From: Zingiber officinale
Lineage: Eukaryota > Streptophyta > Magnoliopsida > Zingiberales > Zingiberaceae
Length of the DNA: 64,000 bases
Direction: 5' to 3'
Assembly: GCF_018446385.1 (NCBI RefSeq)
Contig: NC_055992.1
Coordinates: forward strand, 102,070,947 to 102,134,946
Positions 45,702 through 55,442 of this stretch are shown here, one piece after another (the stretch's first letter is position 1; every line of letters begins with the position of its first letter). The notes under the pieces are model-generated. The model did not search any database. It saw only the letters and a list, made by a program, of their open reading frames with translations, and was not told where the DNA came from. Made by a program: the position numbers and the translations under genes.

Positions 45702-46849
45702 CTTTAACGCGTGATGAATTTGAAGCAACTGCAAATCTTCTCCTAAGTGTGGAACCATACCATGATCACCACGTTTAAGTGTGGAACCATGATCACTCAT
45801 TCTGAGTTCAGAAAAATCATATTGGTCCTGAGCTTTCTGTTCATTCAGCACAAAACAATATTTGAATCTGTCATTTCTAGAAGAATTACTGCCTGAAAAT
45901 TCGTTCGTAAAATCAACAAGGATGTAAGAACTGCTTCTGGTACTATTCTCATGCCATGGAGTACGTGAAGAGAACCTCTCTTTCTTATTGACCTGAGATT
46001 TTAAGTACTTCTCCAGCTTAGCTCATCAGGAGCATATGCAAAAAATAGTGGTCAGGGATAAAAGTAGGTTAAACCTTAGATGCCTGAGCTTCCAAGTCAA
46101 CCAAACGAACCCAATGCTTAAGAAAATTAGAATGAGAAACAGTTAAGTGGCCCGCAAGGTCATCAAAGAAATCACCAAGTCCACTGTTATTAGAATCGCC
46201 TCCATAAGCCTATTTCCATAAAAAAAAAAACAATATCATGTCATTGTTAGATGGCAATAATAGGTCTGAATAATAAAGACTTGAAAAGACAGAACTCTTT
46301 CATGTACCTTATGAAAGATTGTGCAGATATTAAGATGGCGACAAACTTTGCACAATGCTAGATTCTACACAAACATTCACTAAAACATTAGTGGAGATCC
46401 TCCAATCCAGTTAATCGGACAAGTTTCATTTAGTAATACCTGTAGCATTGAAGGTAGGTGTCGTGTTCTTGAAGCCTTTAGGACATCAGTTGCTAGTTCA
46501 TTGCGGTGCATAATTAGCCCAACTAAGTCGATCGTTGAACTTTGACACCCTATAAGAACATTTGTATGCAAGACAACACCTAGACCTCCATAATTTGTTA
46601 TGACATAGCACTTTACCCTTGTCTGATCTGTCTGGAGGTAATATAGAAGGCCAATATTGATATCCCTTTTCAAATATCTGAAAGAGTAGTATTCCAATTA
46701 AAACACCAATTTTGCCTACAACAGAGTGTACAATATCACCTAAGGAAATGTCAGGAAAAAAGAAATAGCAAGAATATTACATGTTAGAATTACCTTTCAG
46801 ACATCAAAAGAGTGTACAATATCACCTGGGCAGAATGCTCCATTGCAGC
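45702..46849 (-). pseudogene. DNA2: Captured fragment of a DNA2-type helicase/nuclease gene (five exons with introns)
   Basis: Minus-strand exons with AG/GT borders: 46849-46794 (AMEHSAQVILYTLLMSER), 46677-46617 (YLKRDINIGLLYYLQTDQT), 46549-46440 (LVGLIMHRNELATDVLKASR), 46209-46075 (SGLGDFFDDLAGHLTVSHSN, FLKHWVRLVDLEAQASK), 45992-45702 (SYILVDFTNEFSG, RFKYCFVLNEQKAQDQYDFS). From family knowledge this order matches the end of the Dna2 nuclease domain and the following linker of plant DNA2 (JHS1), an enzyme of Okazaki-fragment and repair processing. It is broken: a one-base deletion lies in the third exon (near RST, before LVGL), a 24-base duplication near 45750-45800, and both gene ends are missing. 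Intron retention gives a misleading 105-codon frame at 46697-46380. Confidence 0.78.
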
Positions 46850-48157
46850 CTGCACAGTTAGGACATTAAGAGACCTCAAGCCTTAAGAAATATATTTGAC
46901 ACCTACGCAGTAAATGTCACATAGTAGTGTAATAGTGTTACAGAAGCATTTCTAAACCAATAGCCTCAACAACCTCATGAATCTATATAACCTAGATGGC
47001 AGTGCACTTGATTGATGTGATTATCAGCAAACAACCAGCCAACAATACCATAAATGGGAATATTCTCAATGCTAAAAAGTCAAATGAAAAATAGACTTAA
47101 TTCTCTTTGTTAGAAAACATATGAACAAATTGTAACTAACATATATTTTGTTTTCAGGACAACCAAAGTTCTAGGTAAATTGGGTATTAAATCCATATAA
47201 GTTTTAAATATCTTATCTATTATTCAACAAAAGGGAATATTATATAAATATCATTACTACGTTAAATGAGTGATCACAATTGAGAAGAGTTTTCGAGGTC
47301 TTGTGCAATTGTTGTGTCCCTCTTAAGCCAGAAGAAAATTTGACTGTGCTATCACTGCTATACTTTGTGTCATTGTATTGGGTTATTAGAAAGCATGTAT
47401 AAGAATTACTTTAGTGGAGATGACAATACTAAAAAGAATATATGGAATTATTATAAAGGATAAAATGATTGACGATAGATTGAGATGGTATTGGCATATT
47501 CAAAAGAGGCCACACAATATGACAATTAAAGAGTTAGATTAAATAGAATGGAAGATACAAGAGGTTGAGAAAAAAGATAGAATATTATTCAACAAATAAA
47601 AGATTTAATGCATTTGAATATTAGTGGTGATATATACTTGCCTAGAGCTCAAAGGACAATTTGAGGAGCCAACCCCAACAAGATGAGGCAAACACAATTT
47701 GCTATAAGACAAAAATTCTTGATTCTATTTCCTTCTGTTGTTTCTGATAATTCATAAAAGTATATATATAGCAGAATAAGAAAAGGCATGTCATAAATGC
47801 AATACTAACAATTTTAGTGGTTGCTTCCATGCGCACAACCATTATATGTGTAAAATGTGCAATATTGGAAGATGAAGCTAGAATGTGTACATTATTAGCA
47901 AAGAAATTATATAAATTACAAGTAAAACATTCACTAGTAATGTGCACAGCAAAGTTGATTAAGAGATGATTTACAAAAACAAAATCAAATTGTTACTCAT
48001 AATTTATTTGCACCAAAAAAATAAAGCATGTTTGGCATAACAAACATGTGATCTAATAAATTCTGATACATCTTATGATCTTACCTGACCATTGCTTCTT
48101 TTACCATTATTACAATAAGTGTAATAATTGTCTCGTAACCATTATTACAATAATTGT
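46850..48157. other. CACTA2 interior between the two captured fragments
   Basis: AT-rich with no clear coding block. It may contain introns or decayed exons of the DNA2-like fragment, or captured intergenic DNA. A frame at 47947-47702 has no recognised motif. Confidence 0.45.
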
Positions 48158-48957
48158 CTCCTGAGATGAATCTATGCATCCCTCCGCCCACTTCTATGCA
48201 GCTCTCCCCGGGTGCCTTCCTCAAACCTTCCTCCCTCATCCTCCTCCTAACCCTCGCAGCCTCATCCCACGACCCCTGGTCCGAGTACATATTCACTGCC
48301 ATTACGTAGTTCCCGACTCTCCTAGGTTCCAGCTCCAGCAATCTTCGCTTCGCCTCTTGACCGATACCAGTTTCATCTTTCTCTGGATGCAACTGGCAAG
48401 TACTCAGCAGTGTCCTCCAAACTACAGCATCAGGCTCGATGGGCATTCGCTGTACGAAGTTGTAAGCCTCCTGTAGGTGGCCGTTGCGGCCCAGCAAATA
48501 GACCATGGCACTGCAATGCGACATCCTTAGTTTGATCCCGTGTTGCTCGACCATCTCGTGGAAAAGCCTGAGGCCGACATCGACTAAGCCGGCATGGCTG
48601 CAAGCAGAGATGACTCCTAGAAATGTGACGTAGTTGAGCTCGACAAAAGCATGCTTCATTTCGTCGAACAGCTCGATGGCATTGCGAGCCAAACCGTGCT
48701 GGGCTAGCCCCAGAATCATGGCACTCCAAGTCCACACATTCCTCAGCAGCATTCTGTCGAACACCTGGCCGGCGCATTTCAGTGCTCCACATTTGGCGTA
48801 CATGTTTACGATGGCGGTTCCCAGCTGAACATTAGTGGCTAATCCGCTCCCAGGGATGCGGCCGTGGAGCCATCTCCCGTAGCTCAAGCTCCCAAGCATA
48901 TGCACCGGAATCTGTCGCTTGACGAAGGTGTGATCAAAGAGATTGGGCAGTGTGAAG
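48158..48957 (-). pseudogene. Captured C-terminal part of a PLS-class PPR gene (E/E+ type)
   Basis: An open frame of 274 codons runs from 48905 to 48081, and upstream in the same frame about 17 more codons (RRLIHASFTLPNLFDH) look PPR-like. It shows PPR motifs (GTAIVNMYAKCGALKCAGQV, NVWTWSAMILGLAQHGLARN, NYVTFLGVISACSHAGLVDV), then the E and E+ motifs (PIEPDAVVWRTLLSTC, AGESC-like APGESCIEVGG, HRFISGD). It resembles the Arabidopsis At2g36730 type. The last 27 residues (after SGD) come from local AATAATTGTCTC repeats, and at least the first half of the gene is missing. PPR proteins bind organellar RNA; this one lacks a full repeat tract and a transit peptide. The frame is intact and GC-rich against its AT-rich surroundings. 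Confidence 0.85.
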
Positions 48958-49289
48958 GAAGCATGAATGAGGCGACGGAGGCGAAGAGATTAGGGCATGA
49001 AGAGGTGAAGGAATAATGTGATTAATCCCGCGGTCTTGACGGAGAAGAGTTAGGAGGAGTGGTTCGTGGAGAGGGGTTCGCCGGAGAGGGGTTTGCCGGA
49101 GAGGAGTTGGAAGGAGAGGGTGTGAGAGGAGGAGTTGGATGGAGAAGGTCGGCGTGAGATGAGGAGTTGGGAGAAGGGTTCGGGATCAAAAACGATCGGA
49201 AGATAGGTGGGCCAGTGAAACTAGGGGTTTTCTACTCCTTACTTAGATCCGACGGTTTGTATTAATCAAGATTTAGATGAGAACTTAAC

Positions 49290-49520
49290 AATAGACAATA
49301 CTTTTTAAAAAAACGTTGTCGTAGACACTTAAAAAAAGGCTAATAGACAACGCTTTTTACGAAGCGTTGTCTTTGACCTGTAAAAATCACTAATAGACAA
49401 TGATTTTTAAAAAAGCGTTGTCTATTAATAAGAAAATAATAAAATAGACAACGCTTTTCACTAAAAGCGTTGTTAAAAAAAAATAGACAACGCTTTTTAT
49501 AAAAAGCGTTATCTTTTAAG
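49290..49520. repeat. CACTA2 right subterminal array
   Basis: Six to eight copies of AGACAACGCTTTTT and AAAAGCGTTGTCTTT in both orientations, partner to the left array. Confidence 0.85.
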
Positions 49521-49903
49521 TGTTGTAGAATCCCAATTTTCTTCTAGTGTTGTTTGGATGGTTTATACACTTATGTTTTTCCTTATTCCATGTTAGCATG
49601 ATTTATGTTCTAGTTTAAAATATCATGTATTATGTTCAAGTAGTAGATATTAAACCAAGTTATATGCATGAATGCTAGTATGTTCACATGATATGTTGAA
49701 AGGATTAGCACGTCACATGTTTAATATGTTACATGATTATTACATGATTATATATTGTTCACATGTCATGTCTTGTTAATATGATTTTATGATTTAATAA
49801 AGAAAAATAATTCTTCCGCTGCCATGATTTTATGTATGTATGTATGTATGTATGTTCCCAGTAACTCCGTCCTTTCTAAGTAGTAGGAAGGAAGGGCGTT
49901 ACA

Positions 49904-50283
49904 GACTATCCTCTCAGAAATGAGAACAATAAAGGTATTTTATTCATTAGTTGTTGAAACATATTTAGTGGTGTTATCTACCAGTACCTGGTGTGTAGAT
50001 ACGGGAGTCACTAATCATGTCTGCAATTCATTGTAGGGGTTGCAGGAAACCCGACAACTATATGAAGAGGAAAATACCGTCTACATGGGCAATGCTGTAA
50101 AAGTAGCATCTGTTGCAGTGGGAGAAGTTTATCCTCTTATAGGAATAAACATCGATTTTGAGAAATTATCTTTACGTACCAAGTTTAGAAAGAATTTGAT
50201 TTCAGTTTCTAAACTATTCAAAGAACTTGATATTCTATCTCTTTTAATAACAGAGTTGTTATCAAGAAAAATAAGGAAGTTAT
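49904..50283 (+). pseudogene. B protease remnant
   Basis: After the H duplication the sequence reads STWCVDTGVTNHVCNS, the copia protease active site (DTGATNH type), then a stop, LQETRQLYEEENTVYMGNAV and FRKNLISVSKLFKELD. The core catalytic D-T-G is present. The frame is broken by nonsense and small shifts and ends where element I is inserted at 50284. Confidence 0.82.
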
Positions 50284-51029
50284 TGTTGGTACAATTTTCA
50301 GTAGGTCAAGGTTGACCTAGTTGACCAAGCGTAAACCTTGGTCATGGTTTCGATGTTTGACAATACAGAAAGACATGTAGACATGGACAATGCAGGTGCA
50401 GTTGTCCATGCGGAGAGATACTGATCAGGGTCTGATCAGGTTGGATGAAGAAGAGTCAAGTAGGTCAAGGTTGACCGGATACTTGACTGGGAAGTCCTAA
50501 CTGGGATGTTAGGCAGTTCGGAAAATCCTGGTGAGTGAAACCAGGCAGTTCGGAAAGTCCTGATGAGTGAAGCCAGGCAGTTCGGAAAGTCCTGGTGAGT
50601 GAAACCAGGCAGTTCGGAAAGTCCTGGTGAGTGAAGCCAGGCAGTTCGGAAAGTCCTGGTGAGTGAAGCCAGGCAGTCGGGAAATCTTGGTGAGTAAAGC
50701 CAGGTGAAAATCCTAGTGAGTGAAGCTAGGTGAAAGTGAAAGTCCTGGTGAGTGAAGCCAGACAGGGAAAAGACCTAGTGAGTGAAGCTAGGCAGTTTGG
50801 AAGTCCTGGTGAGTGAAGCCAGGCAGTTGGAAAGTCCTGGTGAGTGAAGCCAGGCAAGGGAAATCCAGATAGGTCAAGGTTGACCAGACATCTGGTGAAA
50901 AGTCCAAGCAGGGAGCTTGGCACGAGAAAAGTCCAAGTATGGAGACTTGGCACGGAAAAGTCCAAGCAGGGAGCTTGGCACGGGAGAAGTCCAAGTATGG
51001 AAGCTTGGCATGGGAAGTCAGAGAGGGCT

Positions 51030-51390
51030 CGGTAGCTCGGTAGCTCGGTAGCTCGGTAGCTCGGTAGCTCGTAGCTCGGCAGCTCGCTCTCCGGACTTGG
51101 TCAGAGAGGGCTCGATAGCTCGTTCTCTGGACCGGATGGAGTCGGAGAGGGCTCGGTAGCTCAGTAGCTCGGTAGCCCGGTAGCCCGGTAGCTCGCAGCT
51201 CGGCAGCTCGCTCTCCGGACTAGGTCAGAGAGGGCTCGGTAGCTCGTTCTCTGGACCGGATGGAGTCGGAGAGGGCTCGGTAGCTCGTAGCTCGGTAGCT
51301 CATTCTCTGGATCGGACAAAGTCGGAGAGGGCTCGGCAGCTCGTTCTCCGGACTAGGTCAGAGAGGGCTCGGTAGCTCGGTAGCTCGGCT
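51030..51390 (+). repeat. GTAGCTCG 8-bp microsatellite in LTR I
   Basis: Runs of (CTCGGTAG)n interspersed with GTCGGAGAGGGCTCGGTAGC units. The copy in the 3' LTR (56180-56540) differs in repeat number, the main difference between the two LTRs. Confidence 0.9.
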
Positions 51391-51460
51391 GATCGGTCCC
51401 CAAGACCGATCAGAACACTCCTGGACCGATCAGGAGTGTGCCTGATCGGTCCAGGCCCTA
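51388..51460 (+). promoter_or_regulatory. TGATCGGTCC / GGACCGATCA palindromes upstream of LTR I TATA
   Basis: CTGATCGGTCCCCAAGACCGATCAG and a second inverted pair around AGGAGTGTGCC, ending about 45 bases before TTATATATC. They are repeated at 56545-56615 in the 3' LTR. Related TGATCGGTCC motifs recur inside the element at 54705-54805. Confidence 0.8.
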
Positions 51461-52046
51461 GCCGTTGCGACACAACGGCTAGTTTATCTGTCTTCTTCTT
51501 CGCAGGTTATATATCAAGGTCGAGGGCCTCTACAAAAACAACTCTTCTTCCTCCTAACTGCGACTTGAGCTTTGCTGAGCTCTCAGTTTGCTGAAGCTTC
51601 GCGTGAGCTTCGTGCTGGCTTTCTAGCTGCTGGAGCCGTGAAGCTGCTGCTTCATCAACGGACTCCGACGAGAAGGCAAGCAAGTGTGTTTACAATTTCT
51701 ATTGTTCTTGTTTGTTTCCTCTATTGTTGTACTCCTCTGTTTTGCTGTTGCAAAGACTTTGTGGTGAGGTTTCTCCACCCAGAAGGAGTTCATATTAGCC
51801 GGTTATCCGGGGTCTCATCCACCGACGGATTGATAGGCTTCGTCCACCTTACGGACACGCCAAGGAGTAGGAGTATCATCTTCGAACCTCGTTACATCCA
51901 TCGAGTTTGAGGTTTGCCTTCTTTCTTTTCGTTTCTACGGTTTCATTTCCGCTGCGCTAACCCTAATCGTAGGAAGAAACGCGAAGAATTTGGGGCGGCT
52001 ATTCACACCCCCCCCCTCTCTAGCCGCGATCATCGATCCTAACAAG

Positions 52047-52058
52047 TGGTATCAGAGC
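52047..52058 (+). other. I primer-binding site
   Basis: TGGTATCAGAGC, two bases after the 5' LTR (tRNA-iMet type). Confidence 0.94.
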
Positions 52059-52106
52059 GAGGTTGCTCGTCGTCGGATTAACACCCGGGGAAGCACAATC
52101 TAGAGA

Positions 52107-53588
52107 ATGGATCGACTCGGAGAAGACATCACGATTCCACCCTTCTACGAGTGCTGTGACTTCGCGTATTGGAAGGTAAGAATGAAGTATTTTCTTATGA
52201 CTAACCTAGCAAATTGGAATTGTGTGCAAGTAGGTTTTATTCCTCCGGTGGATAGAAAGGGAGAACTTCTCAAGGAAAAGAAGTGGACGAAAGAACAAAT
52301 CCACCAATCCACAATCAACGACGAGGTAACGAAAATCCTTGAATTTTCATTACCTAGTGATATCTTGTGTAAGATAGGTAGATACAACAATGCCAAGGAG
52401 TTGTGGAACAACTTGGTTAAGTTCCATGAGGAGAGCTCCAATTCAAGTCATGAAGAGGAATCAAGTGAGCCAAGTAGCTCACATCATGGAGGTAAGAAAT
52501 TAGAAGTTGAGGGCTACTCAACATCTATGGAAGAAGAGGAGGAGAGTTCTTTTTCAAGATTGGTGCAAGAAGAAGCTTCTACCTCCGGAAGGGATGAAGA
52601 AGAGAGATTACATCCATCCTCAACCCTAGGTAACTCAAGCGATTTAATTTCAAGTAAATTACATATAATGTGCTTTGAGTGTAGGGAATATGGGCATTAC
52701 AAGAGTAAATGTCCAAAGAGGTTTAGGAAGACTCCACCGGCACCAAAGGTCAAGGAAGCCGGAGTCCCGAAACGCAAGGGCAAGGAGCACGTGGTGTGCT
52801 TCCAATGCAAGCGAAGGGGACATTATAGAAGTCAATGTCCGAGGGGGAGGCAACCTCACAAGGACAAGAGACCAAGCACATCTATAGGGGGAGCTAAGGC
52901 AAACCCTAAGGTATCCTTTAAGGCACATTCTTGCAATCCTTATAAGACACATGCTAGTAATTTTATTGCAATTGTCAATAATGATAAGCATGATAATCTT
53001 AGAAACCAATACATGTGCTTAGGTGCAAAACATGTTAGCCTAGACAAGAACAATACTAGAAATGCCAGAAATGCCATCCCTAGGACTAACTCATCTAAGG
53101 TTAAGGAAAATCTAGGTAGGAATCCCAAAACAACTAGACATATGCCTAGGAATACCTCAAAGAAAAATAACAAATTAAAACTTGAGGTATTAGAAAAGGA
53201 AAATCAAGTCTTAAGGTCAAGACTTAACACTTTAGAAAAGACCCTTAAGAATTTGGAGAAATCATCTTTAGGGCCTAAGGGTCAAAAGCAAAAGCCCAAG
53301 GATATGAGAGGTTTGAGTCACAAACCTAAGTCTCAAGTGGTCAAGCCCACTTATCATAATGTTCCATTCGATTATGGAACAAGACCTAGGGCTAGGAAGA
53401 CCATCACCAAGGTCACAAGGGGAGTCACCTCTAGAGTTGATCTTGATGAGTCCCAAATGACCAAGGCTTTAAAGCCTAGGAGGGTCATTAGGAGGGTTGC
53501 TAGGGAAGTCATCCCTAGTGAATATTTAGTGAACCCAATGAGCTCAAATAGGTTTTGGGTTCCTAGGAGCGTGATTCCATCACGCTAG
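52107..53588 (+). CDS. Gag of element I, intact (493 codons)
   Basis: ATG at 52107 is the first after the primer site, and the frame is undamaged to TAG at 53586-53588. The N-terminal copia gag region reads ITIPPFYECCDFAYWKVRMK and NAKELWNNLVKFHEE. An acidic, serine-rich linker follows, then two CCHC zinc knuckles, CFECREYGHYKSKC (near residue 190) and CFQCKRRGHYRSQC (near 230). Next is a lysine-rich region, a predicted coiled coil (KLKLEVLEKENQVLRSRL, about 355-390) and a basic tail with FWVPRSVIP. Gag forms the particle and binds element RNA. Two knuckles, a coiled coil and a WVP motif fit Sirevirus gag. No pol follows, so its particles would need polymerase from a relative. Confidence 0.92.
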   Translation: MDRLGEDITIPPFYECCDFAYWKVRMKYFLMTNLANWNCVQVGFIPPVDRKGELLKEKKWTKEQIHQSTINDEVTKILEFSLPSDILCKIGRYNNAKELWNNLVKFHEESSNSSHEEESSEPSSSHHGGKKLEVEGYSTSMEEEEESSFSRLVQEEASTSGRDEEERLHPSSTLGNSSDLISSKLHIMCFECREYGHYKSKCPKRFRKTPPAPKVKEAGVPKRKGKEHVVCFQCKRRGHYRSQCPRGRQPHKDKRPSTSIGGAKANPKVSFKAHSCNPYKTHASNFIAIVNNDKHDNLRNQYMCLGAKHVSLDKNNTRNARNAIPRTNSSKVKENLGRNPKTTRHMPRNTSKKNNKLKLEVLEKENQVLRSRLNTLEKTLKNLEKSSLGPKGQKQKPKDMRGLSHKPKSQVVKPTYHNVPFDYGTRPRARKTITKVTRGVTSRVDLDESQMTKALKPRRVIRRVAREVIPSEYLVNPMSSNRFWVPRSVIPSR

Positions 53589-55442
53589 ATGGGTTAGGGT
53601 GTGCCAACCTTAATTGGATAGGTAGTTAACCTAATCATGGCAAAAGGTGACATTTTAGGAATTTTCAAAGTGTAATCAAGCCTTGAAAATGAAATTTAAA
53701 ATTTTACTCATTCCTAAGGTGATTAGGATGTGCCAATCAAATTTGAGGAGTTTTCTAGAGTCAATCTAATTGGCACATAGTGATCTAAAAATCTTTGGTA
53801 TAAGATGCTAGGTCTATTACACTTAGGAATATAAAACCTATGGCAAAATGATCAAAATTATCAAAAATGGCAACTAAGGCTAGGATTAGGTATTTTCTAT
53901 ACCTTTATGTGTTATTTGCCATATATTGTTTGCCATATGCCATGTCATGACATCATATTTATTTTATGATCATTTAAAATGTCATGATAATGCTTAGGTT
54001 AGTTAAATGTCATGCTTTATTTAAGTTTCATACTTTATGCCATGACATCATGACATTGGCACATGTTTCCATTTATGATACAATTATATGCCATGTCATC
54101 ATCTTGTGCATTAATGATCAATGAAATTGATTTAAGGACTAAAATATAATTTGATATGGAGATCAAATTGTTATTTAGAAAAATGCATGAGAACTTAGAT
54201 TAAGCTAACCTAAACCCATATCTCACATCAAAATTGACTTGGATGTGTTTGATACACCTTAGATGTGTGTGAGATATTAGGATTGTGAGTTAGGATCAAG
54301 GTGCATAGTTCTTGTACCTAGATGAGCCTAATTCTAATTGGGGATCATAGGGAAAGCTTGTGTACAAGTCATGTACATTTAGCCCTAAGATTATGATCCT
54401 AAATTGAAGGTTTTAAAATTATTTCAAAATTGATTTGAAAAACCTTGATGAAGCTTTTCTAATGATAGCATTCATCATTGAACAAGGTGATACAAAGATG
54501 AGTTAACTTTGAGTTATTTCAAAGACTTGTGAACTTTGTATCAAGATTGAAAAATGGAAGCTATTTTCATAGAAAACTATTTTTCCTTGATAGTATATGT
54601 TATGAGGAATGTATCCTCAAAGTTTTATAATTTCTGGAATTTTCTGGAATTTTGTAGGGGTTTCTGAATTTCGGAAGGAAATTCAGAAACTGATATCAGG
54701 GGTTGTGGACCGATCAGAAGGGAGTCTGATCGGTCCAGGCAGTTGTGGATCGGTCACTGTGAGCGATCCAGGGAAGACCTGATCGGTCTGGTGACCGATC
54801 AGGGCGTGCCAGTTTCGACTGTGCTGTCTGAAATTTCTGAAATTTCAGCAATGAAGTTGGAATTTTGGATTTCTAAAGGGTTGAAACTCTCTAAGACATT
54901 GTTGGTGCAATGGTCAAGGGGGAGTTGACCTTTAGGGGGAGTTTTACCTATTGGTCAAGGGGAGTTGAACTTTAGGGGGAGTTGTCATGAGTGATATGGG
55001 ATTATCACTAAATTGACTATTGACATTAGTATCAAGGGGGAAATGAAGGGTTTCAATGAAAGGTATGGGACTTTCATTAGTAAGAAACTCTTGACCTTGA
55101 TTCACTCTTTTTGATGTGTGTCAAAAAGGGGGAGAATAGAGAATGTCTAGAGAATGTTCAAGGAAGAACATTGGAGTTAGTGGGAAGAGTTTGTTGATCA
55201 CAACGAGTGAAGTTGTGAACAACGGTAACTTACTCTTCAGGGGGAGAGTTTGTTGATGTGTGCCAATAGGGGGAGAATGAAGGGTTTAAGTTAGGCCTTC
55301 ATTATCTAAGAAGGAGGTTGTCTTCTTAGAAGGAGAATGTAAGGTTGTAACTTATGTTTCATTACCTAGTGGCATGAAGAAAGTTGAGGCTATTGGATTA
55401 ACCTAACTTAAAGGTATTGTCAAACATCAAAAAGGGAGAGAT
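53589..55442 (+). other. I non-coding region with repeated purine tracts
   Basis: The place of pol is taken by AT-rich sequence without frames (53589-54700). It includes repeated ATGCCATGTCATGACATCAT phrases, then TGATCGGTCC motifs (54705-54805), then at least seven AAGGGGGAGT / TAGGGGGAG purine tracts between 54915 and 55290, and the true tract AAAAAGGGAGAGAT next to the LTR. Multiple purine tracts in this region are a reported Sirevirus signature. Confidence 0.8.

Larger units (their letters stand above)
43161..49549 (-). mobile_element. CACTA2: gene-capturing CACTA transposon (Pack-CACTA)
   Basis: Left end CACTACAAGAAAAAAGC (43161). Right end CTTCTAGTG (49549), one base from the inverted CTTGTAGTG. 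Flanks CTG and TTG are a 3-bp duplication with one transition. Arrays of ACAACGCTTT / AAAGCGTTGT motifs lie inside both ends (43178-43512 and 49290-49520). The interior has no recognisable transposase. It holds an A/G-rich repeat (44090-44660) and fragments of two unrelated plant genes on the minus strand: DNA2-like exons with introns (45702-46849) and part of a PPR gene (48158-48957). Strand is given by the captured genes; the element's own direction is unknown. Confidence 0.88.
40280..49903. mobile_element. H: solo LTR (gypsy-like), split by CACTA2
   Basis: Ends TGTAACACCCC and GGGCGTTACA form a 10-bp imperfect inverted pair starting TG and ending CA, with a perfect 5-bp duplication GACTA (40275-40279, 49904-49908). 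Without CACTA2 it is about 3.2 kb. There is no second LTR, primer site or coding domain. TGTAAC(A/G)CCC termini and 3-kb length are usual for Tekay-type chromovirus LTRs, so that assignment is likely but not proven. It contains two internal tandem arrays. Confidence 0.82.
50284..52044 (+). mobile_element. I 5' LTR
   Basis: TGTTGGTACAATTTTCAG to CGATCCTAACA. It carries about ten GCAGTTCGGAAAGTCCTGGT-type 32-bp repeats (50510-50860), an 8-bp GTAGCTCG array (51030-51390), a GATCGGTCC palindrome pair (51390-51455), TATA TTATATATCAAGG near 51505 and a C-run before CTCTCTAGCCGCG. The 112-codon frame at 51572-51910 lies in transcribed LTR sequence, has no family match and is probably chance. Confidence 0.93.

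Noticed and set aside
46380..46697. A separate 105-codon protein
   Set aside because: It reads through an intron of the DNA2-like fragment and is in frame only because of a one-base deletion.
48081..48905. A functional PPR gene
   Set aside because: It lacks its N-terminal half and transit peptide, ends in repeat-derived residues, and lies inside a CACTA element.
51572..51910. 112-codon frame present in both LTRs of element I as a possible gene
   Set aside because: It lies in transcribed LTR sequence, has no family match, and its presence twice follows from LTR duplication.
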